From Pyxidicoccus parkwaysis (GTDB lineage: Bacteria > Myxococcota > Myxococcia > Myxococcales > Myxococcaceae): a DNA stretch of 64,000 nt. Shown piece by piece: positions 7,825 to 16,030 of this stretch (positions within the stretch are counted from its first letter, which is position 1; each line of letters begins with the position of its first letter). The position numbers were made by a program, and so were the translations under genes. The stretch lies in NCBI RefSeq assembly GCF_017301735.1, contig NZ_CP071090.1, forward strand, positions 5,942,001 to 6,006,000, read 5' to 3'. The notes beneath the pieces were generated by a model. The model searched no databases and was not told the origin of the DNA. It saw only the letters and a program-made list of their open reading frames with translations.

Positions 7825-10104
7825 TCAACGCCGCTCGCCGAGCGCCTTCAACGCGGCCTCCGCCTGGAGCTGCTCCGAGTGGGCCCCCACCGCGGCGGCA
7901 TCCTGCGCGGCGAGCTGGAGCTGTTTGCCCGCCTCCTCCACCTCGCCCAGCCGCCACTGCGCCCGGCCGAGGGCGAAGCGCAGGCGCGACTTGAGCTTGC
8001 GGTCCCCCAACATGGACGCGAGCTGGAGGCCGCGCACGGCATCCTCCTTCGCCAGCTCCGGCGCATCCGCCTGCGTGTGCAGCAGGGCCAGGCCGTGGTG
8101 CGTGTTCGCCATGCCCCAGCGGTCTCCGGTGCGCGACTCCAACTCCAGCGCGAGCTGGAAGAAGTGGGTGGCCCGCTCCCGGTCTCCCGCGCGTGAATGG
8201 GCGTCACCGAGACTGAGCAGCGCGGTGGAGTGCTCCCACGTGTCCCCCGCCCGCTCGCTCCAGCGCAGCACCGCGAGGTACTCCGCGATGGCCGGCTCTG
8301 GCCGCCCCTGCCCCATGAGGACGTTGCCCATGGCGCGGTGGAGCGCGGCCTCCACGGCGGCGCGCACCGGCCCCTCCTCCGGAGGCGCCAGCCGCAGCCG
8401 CTCGCGAGCCTTGTGCAGCCGGGTGCTCGCCTGTGCGAAACAGGCCTGGCCGCAGAGCGCGAGCGCCGCATGCGCCTCGATGCCCGCGGCCAGCGTGGGC
8501 ACGGCGTCCACGCCCTCGCGATGGCCCTCCTCCGCCAGCGCCACCACCTCGTCGAAGCGGCCCAACGCGAGCAGCACGGAGGCCAGCTTGTAGAGACGCC
8601 GGGCCCGGTCCACCGGTGGGGCCGGCGGCTCGCGCGTGTCCAGGGTGCGGGCCGTGCGCCACGCGTACTCCGCCTCTTCGCGCGCGCCCGCGAGCCGGTG
8701 ACAGTCCCCCTTGCGCTCCCAGAGGATGCGCTGCCAGTCGAGCGACCTGGAGGGCTCCCGCGCCAGCACCTGCCCGAGCGAGAAGCGATACACCGCGAGC
8801 GCGAAGTCCGTCTCCAGCGCCGCGCGGTGCCACCCGGCCAGCTCCAGGAGGTGCGGCAGCGCGCGCTCCGGAGCATCGGAGGACAGCCAGTGCCGCGACA
8901 GCTCCACGCAAGCCCGGCGCCGCAGCTCCACCGGCAGCGCCTCATATGCTTCCGCCGCCCGACGGTGCAGCGCCTGCGACGTGGAAGCCATCCCATCCAT
9001 CGCCTCGCCCGCCCCGTCGGGAAGACGCACGGCCCACACGTACCGCCCACCCGCCACGGCCCGCAGCCACCCGCCCGCCTCCAGCGGCGCCAGCGCCGCA
9101 TAGCCACCGACGAGCGCCCCCAGTACCGGCCGGGGAAACGAAGGCCCCAGCACCGAAGCGGCCTGGAGCGCCTCGCGCTGCGCGGGAGACAGGGCCTCCA
9201 GCCGGGCCAGCAGCGCCTCCTCCCCCGTGCGTGGCACCGGCGTGGCGGGGCGCTCCTCGAGAAGCGTCATCGCGTGCAGCAGGTGCAGCGGATGCCCCGC
9301 ACAGCCACGCAACAGCGCCTCGCGGCCTTCAGGCCGAGGGGACGCGGACGAGCGCACGCGCTGCTCGAGGAGCGCGGAGGCCTCGTCATCGGGCAGCCGC
9401 TCCACCGTGAGGGCCTCGGCCGACGGCGGCATCGGCGCCGTGCCCCCGGGCCGCTGAAGCACCAGCAGGAACAGCGGCGCATGCGACAGACGCGCCACCA
9501 GCACCTCGATGAGCGCGTGGCTGAGCGGGTCCGCGTGCTGCCAGTCCTCCAGGACGAGCAGCCTGGGTCGCCGGTGCGGCAGCAGCGCATGACAGAGCGC
9601 ATCGAGCTGCGCGGTCCGCTCGGAGGTCAGGCTCGCCGGCACGCCCTGCCGCTCACGTCCTTCCAGGAAGCGCGCCAGCAACTCCGCGTCCGCGCTGGAC
9701 ACCCGCCCCACGCCCGGCGGCGGCTGCAATGTCTTCGTGGCCTCGAGCAGCTCACGGAATGCCCCACCGGACATCCCCGGCAGCGCCGTGCCACTGCCCT
9801 CCCACACCTCGAAGCCTTCCGCCGCGAGCTGCTCCACCAGCGCGTCCTTCAGCCGCGTCTTGCCCAGCCCCGCCTCGCCCACCAGCCACACCGCGCGGCC
9901 AAGCCCGCGCCGCACCTGCACCGCCATGTCGCCCAGCCGCGACAGGTGCGCCGTGCGCCCCACCAGTGGGGGCTGGCAGGTGCGCGACATCCACCTGCGC
10001 ACCGGCGCCTCCTGTGCCATCCCCGGTGGAGTGCGGGGGCACGCGAGAGCACCCGCCGGAATTCGAGTCCCACAGGCAACACAGAGGCCCGAGGACGAGG
10101 CCAT
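7825..10104 (-). CDS. AAA/STAND-type ATPase with TPR repeats and short zinc-ribbon-like N-terminus
   Basis: ATG 10104 is chosen because GGGAGGTGG lies seven bases upstream, although the frame stays open to 10200. The 759-residue product starts with a zinc-ribbon-like stretch (CVACG then ACP; only three of the usual four Cys are close). An AAA_16-type ATPase domain follows, with Walker A GEAGLGKTRL near residue 76 and Walker B LLVLED near 165. The second half is alpha-helical with TPR units (residues about 420-750). The architecture matches the C-terminal portion of myxobacterial protein kinases and cyclases that carry AAA plus TPR, but no kinase, cyclase or DNA-binding domain is present. It probably senses or scaffolds signals in the cytoplasm; its partner is unknown. 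Confidence 0.8.
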   Translation of the reverse strand: MASSSGLCVACGTRIPAGALACPRTPPGMAQEAPVRRWMSRTCQPPLVGRTAHLSRLGDMAVQVRRGLGRAVWLVGEAGLGKTRLKDALVEQLAAEGFEVWEGSGTALPGMSGGAFRELLEATKTLQPPPGVGRVSSADAELLARFLEGRERQGVPASLTSERTAQLDALCHALLPHRRPRLLVLEDWQHADPLSHALIEVLVARLSHAPLFLLVLQRPGGTAPMPPSAEALTVERLPDDEASALLEQRVRSSASPRPEGREALLRGCAGHPLHLLHAMTLLEERPATPVPRTGEEALLARLEALSPAQREALQAASVLGPSFPRPVLGALVGGYAALAPLEAGGWLRAVAGGRYVWAVRLPDGAGEAMDGMASTSQALHRRAAEAYEALPVELRRRACVELSRHWLSSDAPERALPHLLELAGWHRAALETDFALAVYRFSLGQVLAREPSRSLDWQRILWERKGDCHRLAGAREEAEYAWRTARTLDTREPPAPPVDRARRLYKLASVLLALGRFDEVVALAEEGHREGVDAVPTLAAGIEAHAALALCGQACFAQASTRLHKARERLRLAPPEEGPVRAAVEAALHRAMGNVLMGQGRPEPAIAEYLAVLRWSERAGDTWEHSTALLSLGDAHSRAGDRERATHFFQLALELESRTGDRWGMANTHHGLALLHTQADAPELAKEDAVRGLQLASMLGDRKLKSRLRFALGRAQWRLGEVEEAGKQLQLAAQDAAAVGAHSEQLQAEAALKALGERR

Positions 10105-10355
10105 GGCCACCTCCCGTAACGGATTGATGCGGTGTGATTGGAGCCCCGAGCCCTCGCGTCCTCGGAGCAATTCGGACTTTGTAACGCCGCGCGGGTCCAT
10201 CGCGCCTCGCGCGCCGGGGCTGTGCGACTGTCAGCTCTCCACCGCGCGTGCTGGCCCTTCGTGCAGGTAGTGCGACCCAATACACAAATACAATCAATTT
10301 ACATGAATCACCCAGCTACCCTCCTCGCAGGGCAGGCAGGCGTGTACGAGATGTG

Positions 10356-10384
10356 TTGAGTACGAAATAATCATCACAGATACT
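10356..10384 (+). promoter_or_regulatory. Candidate sigma-70-type promoter in a 414-base gap
   Basis: The gap 10105-10518 separates the divergent ATPase and polysaccharide-lyase genes and is clearly AT-richer from about 10265 to 10390. Within it TTGAGT (10356-10361) and GATACT (10379-10384) are spaced by 17 bases, four matches of six to each consensus hexamer. It would give a leader of about 125 bases for the lipoprotein gene at 10519. A 7-base-pair hairpin, AGCGGCG-GTCT-CGCCGCT (10400-10417), sits at the start of that leader. Nothing else in the gap is recognised. Confidence 0.4.
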
Positions 10385-10518
10385 CGTTCACATTCGCAGA
10401 GCGGCGGTCTCGCCGCTTCCTTGGAGCAGACCTCAACTCGCAAAGTCAGACACGCGTTCGCCCGTCCCCCACGGTGCGGCCTCACTCCCCGTCTGCCTTT
10501 GCCATGCCGAGAGCTGAA

Positions 10519-11754
10519 ATGAAGAAGACCCTCCTCCTGGTTGGAACGCTGCTGAGCATCGGCGGCGCTGGTTGTGGCGCGTACGAACCCGCAACCGAAC
10601 AAGGCGAAGCCCCGACGGATGTGGGCACCTCCGCCGAGGCCGAGAGCCTCACCGCGTCGAACTGCACGCAGCTCACCGCCACGTCGGTCATCGCCAGCGG
10701 CAATGACGGCAACCTCCCGGCCAACACGATGGATGACCGGCTCGACACGCGCTGGAGCAACCTCGGCAAGGGCTCGTGGATTGACTACGACCTGGGCGCC
10801 ACGAAGTCCGTCTCCGGTGCCACCATCGCCTGGCACGGCGGCAACACGCGCGCCAACACCTTCACGGTGTCCGTCTCGCCGGATGGTTCCACGTACACGC
10901 CGGTGTACTCCGGCAAGAGCAGCGGCACGACGACGGCGGCGGAGACGTACACCTTCCCGGCCGTGTCCGCCCGCCGCCTGCGCATCACCGTCAACGGCAA
11001 CACGCTGAACGACTGGGCCAGCATCGCCGAGGCGCGCGCCTGCGCCGCCACCACCACGCCCACGCCGCCTCCCACCGGCTCCAGCGTGGTGTGGGTGGGT
11101 GACTTCGAGACGAACAGCCGCTCACAGTGGAGCAGCGCGCAGATGGTGAGCGCGGACCGGCTGGCCATCGTCTCGTCACCACTGCGCCAGGGCCGCTACG
11201 CCCTCAAGGCCACGGTGAAGCAGGGCGATGACCCCATCAACGCCAGCGGCAACCGCAACGAACTGGTGCGCATGACGCGCGAGCCGGTGGGCTCCGAGTA
11301 TTACTACCGCTGGAGCACGATGTTCGACTCCACCTACCCGAGCGCGAAGGCGTGGCAGCTCTTCGCGCAGTGGCACCACGAGGGTGACTCGGGCTCGCCG
11401 CCGGTGGAGTTCGACGTGTATGGTGAGGAGCTCCGCCTCAACATCGGCGGCAGCCCGGGCACCATCGTCTGGCGCGCGCCGCTGGTGCGCGGCAAGTGGC
11501 TGGACTTCATCTTCCACGTCCGCTGGTCGCCGGACTCCAGCGTGGGCTTCGTGGAGCTGTACCTCAACGGCCAGCTCGTGCTGCCCAAGCGCAACATCGC
11601 CACCCAGTTCCCGGGGATGCTCAACTACCTGAAGGTGGGCCTGTACCGGAACGAAACCATCGCCCAGACGGGAATCGTCTACCACGACGGGTGGACCATG
11701 GCCCGCAAGCTGGAGGACGTCCTCAGCCCGACGGCCGTGCTCACCGCGCCGTAG
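10519..11754 (+). CDS. Lipoprotein: F5/8 type C (discoidin) domain plus heparin-lyase-I-like polysaccharide lyase
   Basis: ATG 10519 is chosen over the in-frame ATGs upstream because it starts a lipoprotein signal (MKKTLLLVGTLLSIGGAGC, Cys19). Residues about 45-175 form a discoidin-like carbohydrate-binding module (LDTRWSNLGKGSWIDYDLG; ARRLRITVNGN). Residues about 190-405 form a jelly-roll lyase of the heparin-lyase-I-like family: GDFETNSRSQW, NRNELVR, YYYRWSTMF, QWHHEG, and LYLNGQLVLPK near the end. Lyases of this fold cut uronic-acid-containing polymers by beta-elimination. The substrate here cannot be told. Probable role: surface-anchored breakdown of acidic polysaccharide. It appears monocistronic behind an AT-rich promoter region. 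Confidence 0.85.
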   Translation: MKKTLLLVGTLLSIGGAGCGAYEPATEQGEAPTDVGTSAEAESLTASNCTQLTATSVIASGNDGNLPANTMDDRLDTRWSNLGKGSWIDYDLGATKSVSGATIAWHGGNTRANTFTVSVSPDGSTYTPVYSGKSSGTTTAAETYTFPAVSARRLRITVNGNTLNDWASIAEARACAATTTPTPPPTGSSVVWVGDFETNSRSQWSSAQMVSADRLAIVSSPLRQGRYALKATVKQGDDPINASGNRNELVRMTREPVGSEYYYRWSTMFDSTYPSAKAWQLFAQWHHEGDSGSPPVEFDVYGEELRLNIGGSPGTIVWRAPLVRGKWLDFIFHVRWSPDSSVGFVELYLNGQLVLPKRNIATQFPGMLNYLKVGLYRNETIAQTGIVYHDGWTMARKLEDVLSPTAVLTAP

Positions 11755-11838
11755 CGGCGGCCTGACAGCCAACAGCGGCCCTCCCGGGCCGGTGTCCGTG
11801 CCCCCACACGGCGCCGGCCCGGAGTAGCTTCACGGGCC

Positions 11839-12156
11839 ATGTCCCATTCCCTGCTGGTCGTCCATGTCCACGTCCACGTGAAGCCGGAGCACGTGGAGGC
11901 GTTCCGCGAGGCCACCCTGGCCAATGCCCGCCAGAGCGTGAAGGAGCCCGGCATCGCCCGCTTCGACGTCATCCAGGACACCGAGGACACCACGCGCTTC
12001 GTGCTCGTGGAGGCGTACCGGGACGCGCAGGCCCCGGCCGCCCACAAGGAGACGGCGCACTACCTCCTCTGGCGGGACACGGTGGCGCCGATGATGGCGG
12101 AGCCGCGCACCAGCCGGAAGTACATCAACCGCTTCCCCGACGACGCCGGGTGGTGA
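11839..12156 (+). CDS. Antibiotic biosynthesis monooxygenase (ABM) family protein
   Basis: A 105-residue protein of the ferredoxin-like ABM fold, the typical size for YgiN/LsrG-like members. Visible hallmarks are the first strand LLVVHVHVHVKPEHVEAFREATLANAR, then EPGIARFDVIQD, FVLVEAYRDAQA and AHKETAHYLLWRDTV; the His is in the position usual for the family. Members oxidise quinols or polyketides without a cofactor, or isomerise small metabolites. The next gene starts two bases after this stop, so it heads a three-gene unit with an iron-type alcohol dehydrogenase and a dienelactone hydrolase-like enzyme. This suggests a small catabolic or detoxification pathway; the substrate is not evident. 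Confidence 0.85.
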   Translation: MSHSLLVVHVHVHVKPEHVEAFREATLANARQSVKEPGIARFDVIQDTEDTTRFVLVEAYRDAQAPAAHKETAHYLLWRDTVAPMMAEPRTSRKYINRFPDDAGW

Positions 12157-12157
12157 C

Positions 12158-13324
12158 GTGAGCGTCGCGTCCTTCGAGTTCGCCACCGCCACGCGCATCG
12201 TCTTCGGCCCGGGGCGCATTTCAGAAGCGCCCGAGGCCGTGAAGTCCCTGGGCGGGAGCCGCGTGCTCCTCGTCACCGGGAAGGACGCCTCGCGCGCGCG
12301 GGGGTTGCAGGAGGCACTGGAGCGGCTCGGCCTGCCGGTGCGCGTCTTCCTGGTGGACGGCGAGCCCACGGTGGAGCTGGCGCGGGAAGGCACGGCCGTG
12401 GCGCGGGAGTCCCGCTGCGACGCGGTGGTGGCGTTCGGCGGAGGCAGCGCGCTGGACGCGGGCAAGGCGATTGCCGCGCTGGCCGCGAATGGTGGAGACC
12501 CGCTGGACTACCTGGAGGTGATTGGCCGGGGGCAGCCCCTCACGCGCCCGTCGCTGCCCTTCGTGGCGATTCCGACGACGGCGGGCACGGGCTCGGAGGT
12601 GACGCGCAACGCGGTGCTGGGCTCGAAGGAGGCGAAGGTGAAGGCCAGCCTCCGCAGCCCGCACATGCTGCCGCGCGTGGCGCTGGTGGACCCGGACCTG
12701 CTCACGGGGGCACCGGCGGCCGTGCTCGCCTCCAGCGGGCTGGACGCGCTGTCGCAGCTCATCGAGCCGTTCCTCTCCGCGAGGGCCAACCCGCTCACGG
12801 ACGCACTGGCGCGCGAGGGCATGCGCCGCTCGGCACGCTCGCTGCGGCGCGCGGTGCTGGAAGGGCCGGACGCGGAGGCGCGTGAAGACCTGGCGCTGGC
12901 CAGCCTCTTCGGAGGGCTGTGCCTGGCGAACTCGGGCCTGGGCGCGGTGCACGGCTTCGCGGCGCCGGTGGGTGGCATGTTCGAGGCGCCTCACGGCGCG
13001 GTGTGCGCGGCGCTCCTGCCCGCGGTGCTGGACGTGAACCTGCGGGCCCTGCGCGCCCGCGCGCCGGGGCACCCGTCGGTGCCGCGCTTTCAAGAGGTGG
13101 CGGTGCTGCTCACGGGCCGGGCTGACGCTCGCGCGGAGGATGCGCTGGCGTGGGTGGAGGAGCTGCGCGCGGCACTGCGCGTGCCGGGGCTGGGGCGCTA
13201 TGGACTGACGGCGGCGGAAGTCCCGGCGCTGGTGGCGAAGGCGAAGGTCGCGAGCAGCATGAAGGCCAATCCCCTGGTGCTCACGGACGTGGAGCTCGCG
13301 GAGATTGCCAACCGTTCGATTTGA
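12158..13324 (+). CDS. Iron-containing alcohol dehydrogenase family protein
   Basis: GTG start immediately after the previous stop; 388 residues, normal for group III Fe-dependent ADHs. The N-terminal dinucleotide domain carries the GGGS motif (VAFGGGSALDAGKAIA) and PTTAGTGSEVT. In the C-terminal metal domain the ligands of the FucO type align at Asp196, position 200, His265 and His279. Position 200 is Gln (DALSQ) where FucO has His (D-x-x-x-H). The metal site is therefore altered on one ligand, which may mean another metal or weak binding. The product would be an NAD(P)-dependent reductase or dehydrogenase for a small alcohol or aldehyde. It may work with the adjacent ABM protein and dienelactone hydrolase; maleylacetate reductases are related but are shorter and differ in the His region. 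Confidence 0.85.
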   Translation: MSVASFEFATATRIVFGPGRISEAPEAVKSLGGSRVLLVTGKDASRARGLQEALERLGLPVRVFLVDGEPTVELAREGTAVARESRCDAVVAFGGGSALDAGKAIAALAANGGDPLDYLEVIGRGQPLTRPSLPFVAIPTTAGTGSEVTRNAVLGSKEAKVKASLRSPHMLPRVALVDPDLLTGAPAAVLASSGLDALSQLIEPFLSARANPLTDALAREGMRRSARSLRRAVLEGPDAEAREDLALASLFGGLCLANSGLGAVHGFAAPVGGMFEAPHGAVCAALLPAVLDVNLRALRARAPGHPSVPRFQEVAVLLTGRADARAEDALAWVEELRAALRVPGLGRYGLTAAEVPALVAKAKVASSMKANPLVLTDVELAEIANRSI

Positions 13325-13346
13325 TTTCGTGGAGGTCACAACGCCT

Positions 13347-14084
13347 ATGCAGGACGTCGACATCAAGACCGCTGACGGAACCATTGACGCGAAGCTGGTA
13401 TCCCCCGAGGGCAACGGCCCCTTGCCCGCGGTCATCATGCTGGTGGACGCCTTCGGAGTCCGGCCCGTGTTCGAGGACATGGCGCGGCGGCTCTCGAAGG
13501 AGGGCTACGTCGTCCTGCTGCCCAATGTCTTCTACCGCGAGGCGCCTGCATCGAAGCTGGAGCTGAAGGGCACCTTCGCGGACGAGGCGTTCAAGAAGCG
13601 CATCTACGGGCTCATCGGAAGCCTGACGCCCGAGCGGCAGAAGCTGGACGCGGCCGCGGAGCTCGACTTCCTCGCGAAGCACCCGAAGGTGAAGGGGCCG
13701 AAGGCGGGCGTCGTCGGCTACTGCATGAGCGGCGGCATCGCGGTGCGCATGGCGGCGGACTTCCCGGACCGCATCGGCGCGGCGGCCTCGAACCACGGCG
13801 GGCGGCTGGCCACGGACGCGCCCGACAGCCCGCATCGCCTCGTCGGCAGGGTGAAGGGTGAGCTGTACTTCGGCCACGCGGACAACGACGGCTCCATGCC
13901 GGCCGAGGCCATCCAGAAGCTGGAGGCCGCCCTGAAGGAATCTGGCGTCAGGCACCGCTCCGAGCTCTACGCCGGCAAGCAGCATGGTTACGCGGTGGCG
14001 GGCTCGGCCGCGCATGACAAGGACGCGGCCGAGCAGCACTGGCAACGGCTGTTGGACTTGTTCGGGCGGAACCTGCCGGGCTGA
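13347..14084 (+). CDS. Dienelactone hydrolase family protein
   Basis: ATG 13347 is preferred because GGAGG lies about ten bases upstream; the frame is open from 13305, inside the previous gene. The 245-residue alpha/beta hydrolase has the cysteine nucleophile of the family in GYCMSGG (Cys126), an Asp in GHADNDGSMP and His in KQHGYAV, a complete Cys/Asp/His triad. Family members open dienelactones in chloroaromatic degradation, but many homologues outside such pathways have unknown lactone or ester substrates. The 22-base gap from the Fe-ADH gene implies cotranscription. It converges on the nitroreductase gene. Confidence 0.88.
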   Translation: MQDVDIKTADGTIDAKLVSPEGNGPLPAVIMLVDAFGVRPVFEDMARRLSKEGYVVLLPNVFYREAPASKLELKGTFADEAFKKRIYGLIGSLTPERQKLDAAAELDFLAKHPKVKGPKAGVVGYCMSGGIAVRMAADFPDRIGAAASNHGGRLATDAPDSPHRLVGRVKGELYFGHADNDGSMPAEAIQKLEAALKESGVRHRSELYAGKQHGYAVAGSAAHDKDAAEQHWQRLLDLFGRNLPG

Positions 14085-14129
14085 GACCGGCGCCGCGAGG
14101 TGGTCAGCGACAGCCCCGAGGGAAGCCCC

Positions 14130-14741
14130 CTACTCGACTCTGCACGCCTCGTCGAACGCGAGGCGTGGCAGGCGCGGGAACAGCCGGGTGGAATCACCGT
14201 ACCCGAGGTTGCACAGCAGCAGGCTGCCCCACGACTTGTCGGGATGGAAGGCCGCGTCGACGGCCGCCGAATCGAAGCCCCCCAGCGGCCCGCAGTCGAG
14301 CCCGACAGCCCGGGCCGCGAGGATGAAGTAGCCGGCGCTGAGATAGGCACTCTGATGTCCGAACCGCTCCTGCAACGGGGGCGGCAGGCCGACGAGCTTC
14401 TCGCGCAGTTCGGGACGTGCGGGAAAGAGCTGCGGCAGCTTCTCCCAGAACGTTCGGTCCCACGCGAGGACGGCGGTGACGGGGGCGGTGCGCACCTTCT
14501 CGACATTGTTCGCATAGACCGCGGGCAGGAGGCGGGCCTTCGCCTCCGCGGAGGTCACGAACGTGATTCGCAGCGGGGAGGTATTCGCGCTGGTCGGTCC
14601 CATCTTCGTGAGCTCGTACACGCGCCGTAGCAATGCGGGCTCGACGGGGCGGTCCAGCCACGCGCCATGCGTGCGCGCTTCGCTGAACAGGAGGCCCAGT
14701 GCCGTGTCGTCGAGGGAAGGACGATTCGATGGAGATGACAT
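14130..14741 (-). CDS. Nitroreductase family protein (malonic semialdehyde reductase RutE/HadB-like)
   Basis: The 203-residue product has the length and layout of the HadB/RutE subfamily: an FMN-contact segment MGPTSANTSPLRITFV, AWDRTFWEKLP in the middle, and GPLGGFDSAAVDAAFHPDKSW followed by LLLCNLGYGD near the end. These are NADPH-dependent flavoenzymes that reduce 3-oxopropanoate-type aldehydes, enones or nitro compounds. It is transcribed away from an AraC-family regulator with 75 bases between the starts, so that regulator is its likely controller. Whether it acts on malonic semialdehyde here is inference; no other pyrimidine-degradation gene is present. Confidence 0.88.
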   Translation of the reverse strand: MSSPSNRPSLDDTALGLLFSEARTHGAWLDRPVEPALLRRVYELTKMGPTSANTSPLRITFVTSAEAKARLLPAVYANNVEKVRTAPVTAVLAWDRTFWEKLPQLFPARPELREKLVGLPPPLQERFGHQSAYLSAGYFILAARAVGLDCGPLGGFDSAAVDAAFHPDKSWGSLLLCNLGYGDSTRLFPRLPRLAFDEACRVE

Positions 14742-14816
14742 ACCCTCAAGATAGAGCCCACGACTGGACGTTCAATGGCCCGGAATCCAAATCACTTATC
14801 CAGGAGTCCAGCGCTG
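14742..14816. promoter_or_regulatory. Divergent promoter region of nitroreductase and AraC regulator
   Basis: Seventy-five bases separate the two start codons, and the stretch is AT-richer than its surroundings. It must hold both promoters and probably the regulator's operator. I see CTGGAC (14764-14769) and a complementary GTCCAG close to the regulator start, but they are too short and far apart to call a site. Confidence 0.45.
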
Positions 14817-15770
14817 ATGGATGCGGAGGACCCTCGCGAGGACGTGCTCGCGGACGTGCTGTCGGCCGCGCTCGTGCGCAACGTCATGTACCGCCGGCTC
14901 GAGTGTGGCGCGCCCTGGGGGTTCCAGTTCCAGGAGCGAATGGTCGCGATGTTCTACGTCGTCGCGCGCGGCACGATGCTCCTCGAAGTCACGGGCGAGA
15001 AGCCGAGGACCCTCTCCTCCGGTGACGTCGTGTTCCTGCCGCACGGCACGGCGCACGTCCTCCGCGACGCGCCCACCTCGAAGCCCCAGCTCATCGTCTG
15101 CGACGTCTCCAAGGAGAAGGCCACGCCACGCGGAGTCCGCCGGGTCGGCGGCGACGGTGCGACGACGTCACTCATCACCGGGATTTTCGAGCTCGGTCCG
15201 GGCCGGGCCCCTTCCCTCCTCGACAGGCTTCCGCGCGTCATCACCATCTCCGCGCTCGAAGCGACGGCACACCCGGCCATCGCGGCCTTGATTCAGCTCA
15301 TCATGACGGAGAGTGGCGCACCGGGTCCGGCGAGCGTGCTCGTGCTCCAGCGCCTCGCCGACGTCCTGCTCGTCCACACACTCCGCGCCCTGTCGCTGCA
15401 GCCCTCCTGTCGCGAGCGTGGCCTCCAGGCCCTGAGGGACCCGCAGGTCCACGATGCACTCGGCCTACTGCATGGGGCCGTCGGCAAGCCCTGGACCGTG
15501 GCGACACTCGCGAAGCGCGTGGGGATGTCCCGCTCCGCCTTCGCGGCGCGCTTCCACGCACGGGTGGGAGAGCCGCCGCTGCAATACCTTGCGAGATGGC
15601 GCATGTCGCGCGCCGCCGAGCTCCTCCGGACGACCACCGAGAGCGTGTCCACCATCGCGACGCGCGTCGGGTACGAGAGCCTGCCGTCGTTCTCGAAAGC
15701 CTTCCGGAAGTGGCAGGGCACCAGTCCCGTCGCATTCCGACGGAGACACCAGGGCCCGAGCGGCCACTGA
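14817..15770 (+). CDS. AraC-family transcriptional regulator with cupin sensor domain
   Basis: ATG 14817 has AGGAG about ten bases upstream; ATG 14775 in the same frame is possible. The 317-residue protein has an N-terminal cupin domain of the Cupin_6 type (ECGAPWGFQFQE; LSSGDVVFLPHGTAHVL) and a C-terminal double HTH (VATLAKRVGMSRSAFAARF; RAAELLRTTTESVSTIATRVGYESLPSFSKAFRKWQGTSP, given here as separate helices). Such proteins usually activate a divergent oxidoreductase gene when an aromatic or electrophilic ligand is present, which fits the nitroreductase on the other side of the shared promoter. Confidence 0.9.
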   Translation: MDAEDPREDVLADVLSAALVRNVMYRRLECGAPWGFQFQERMVAMFYVVARGTMLLEVTGEKPRTLSSGDVVFLPHGTAHVLRDAPTSKPQLIVCDVSKEKATPRGVRRVGGDGATTSLITGIFELGPGRAPSLLDRLPRVITISALEATAHPAIAALIQLIMTESGAPGPASVLVLQRLADVLLVHTLRALSLQPSCRERGLQALRDPQVHDALGLLHGAVGKPWTVATLAKRVGMSRSAFAARFHARVGEPPLQYLARWRMSRAAELLRTTTESVSTIATRVGYESLPSFSKAFRKWQGTSPVAFRRRHQGPSGH

Positions 15771-16030
15771 GCCCTCGGACATCCATTCTGTCCACCCAGG
15801 TTACGGCTTGGGTGCCGGCCGACGGCGCGGTGCGCTGAGTCAATGCCTGTCACAGGTGGACGACATTCGTGTCCGGGGCCTTGTCGAGCGGCACATCCCT
15901 GGCGTGCTGCGTCGCCGCGGCCCGTGCCGTACGGTTGCGTCTGGAACGCTCCTGACGACCCCGGAGGGAAATGGCCGCGTGAGCGCTTCGTATCGTGCGA
16001 GGCTGAAGTGTCCCTCGCGAAGGAGGATGC

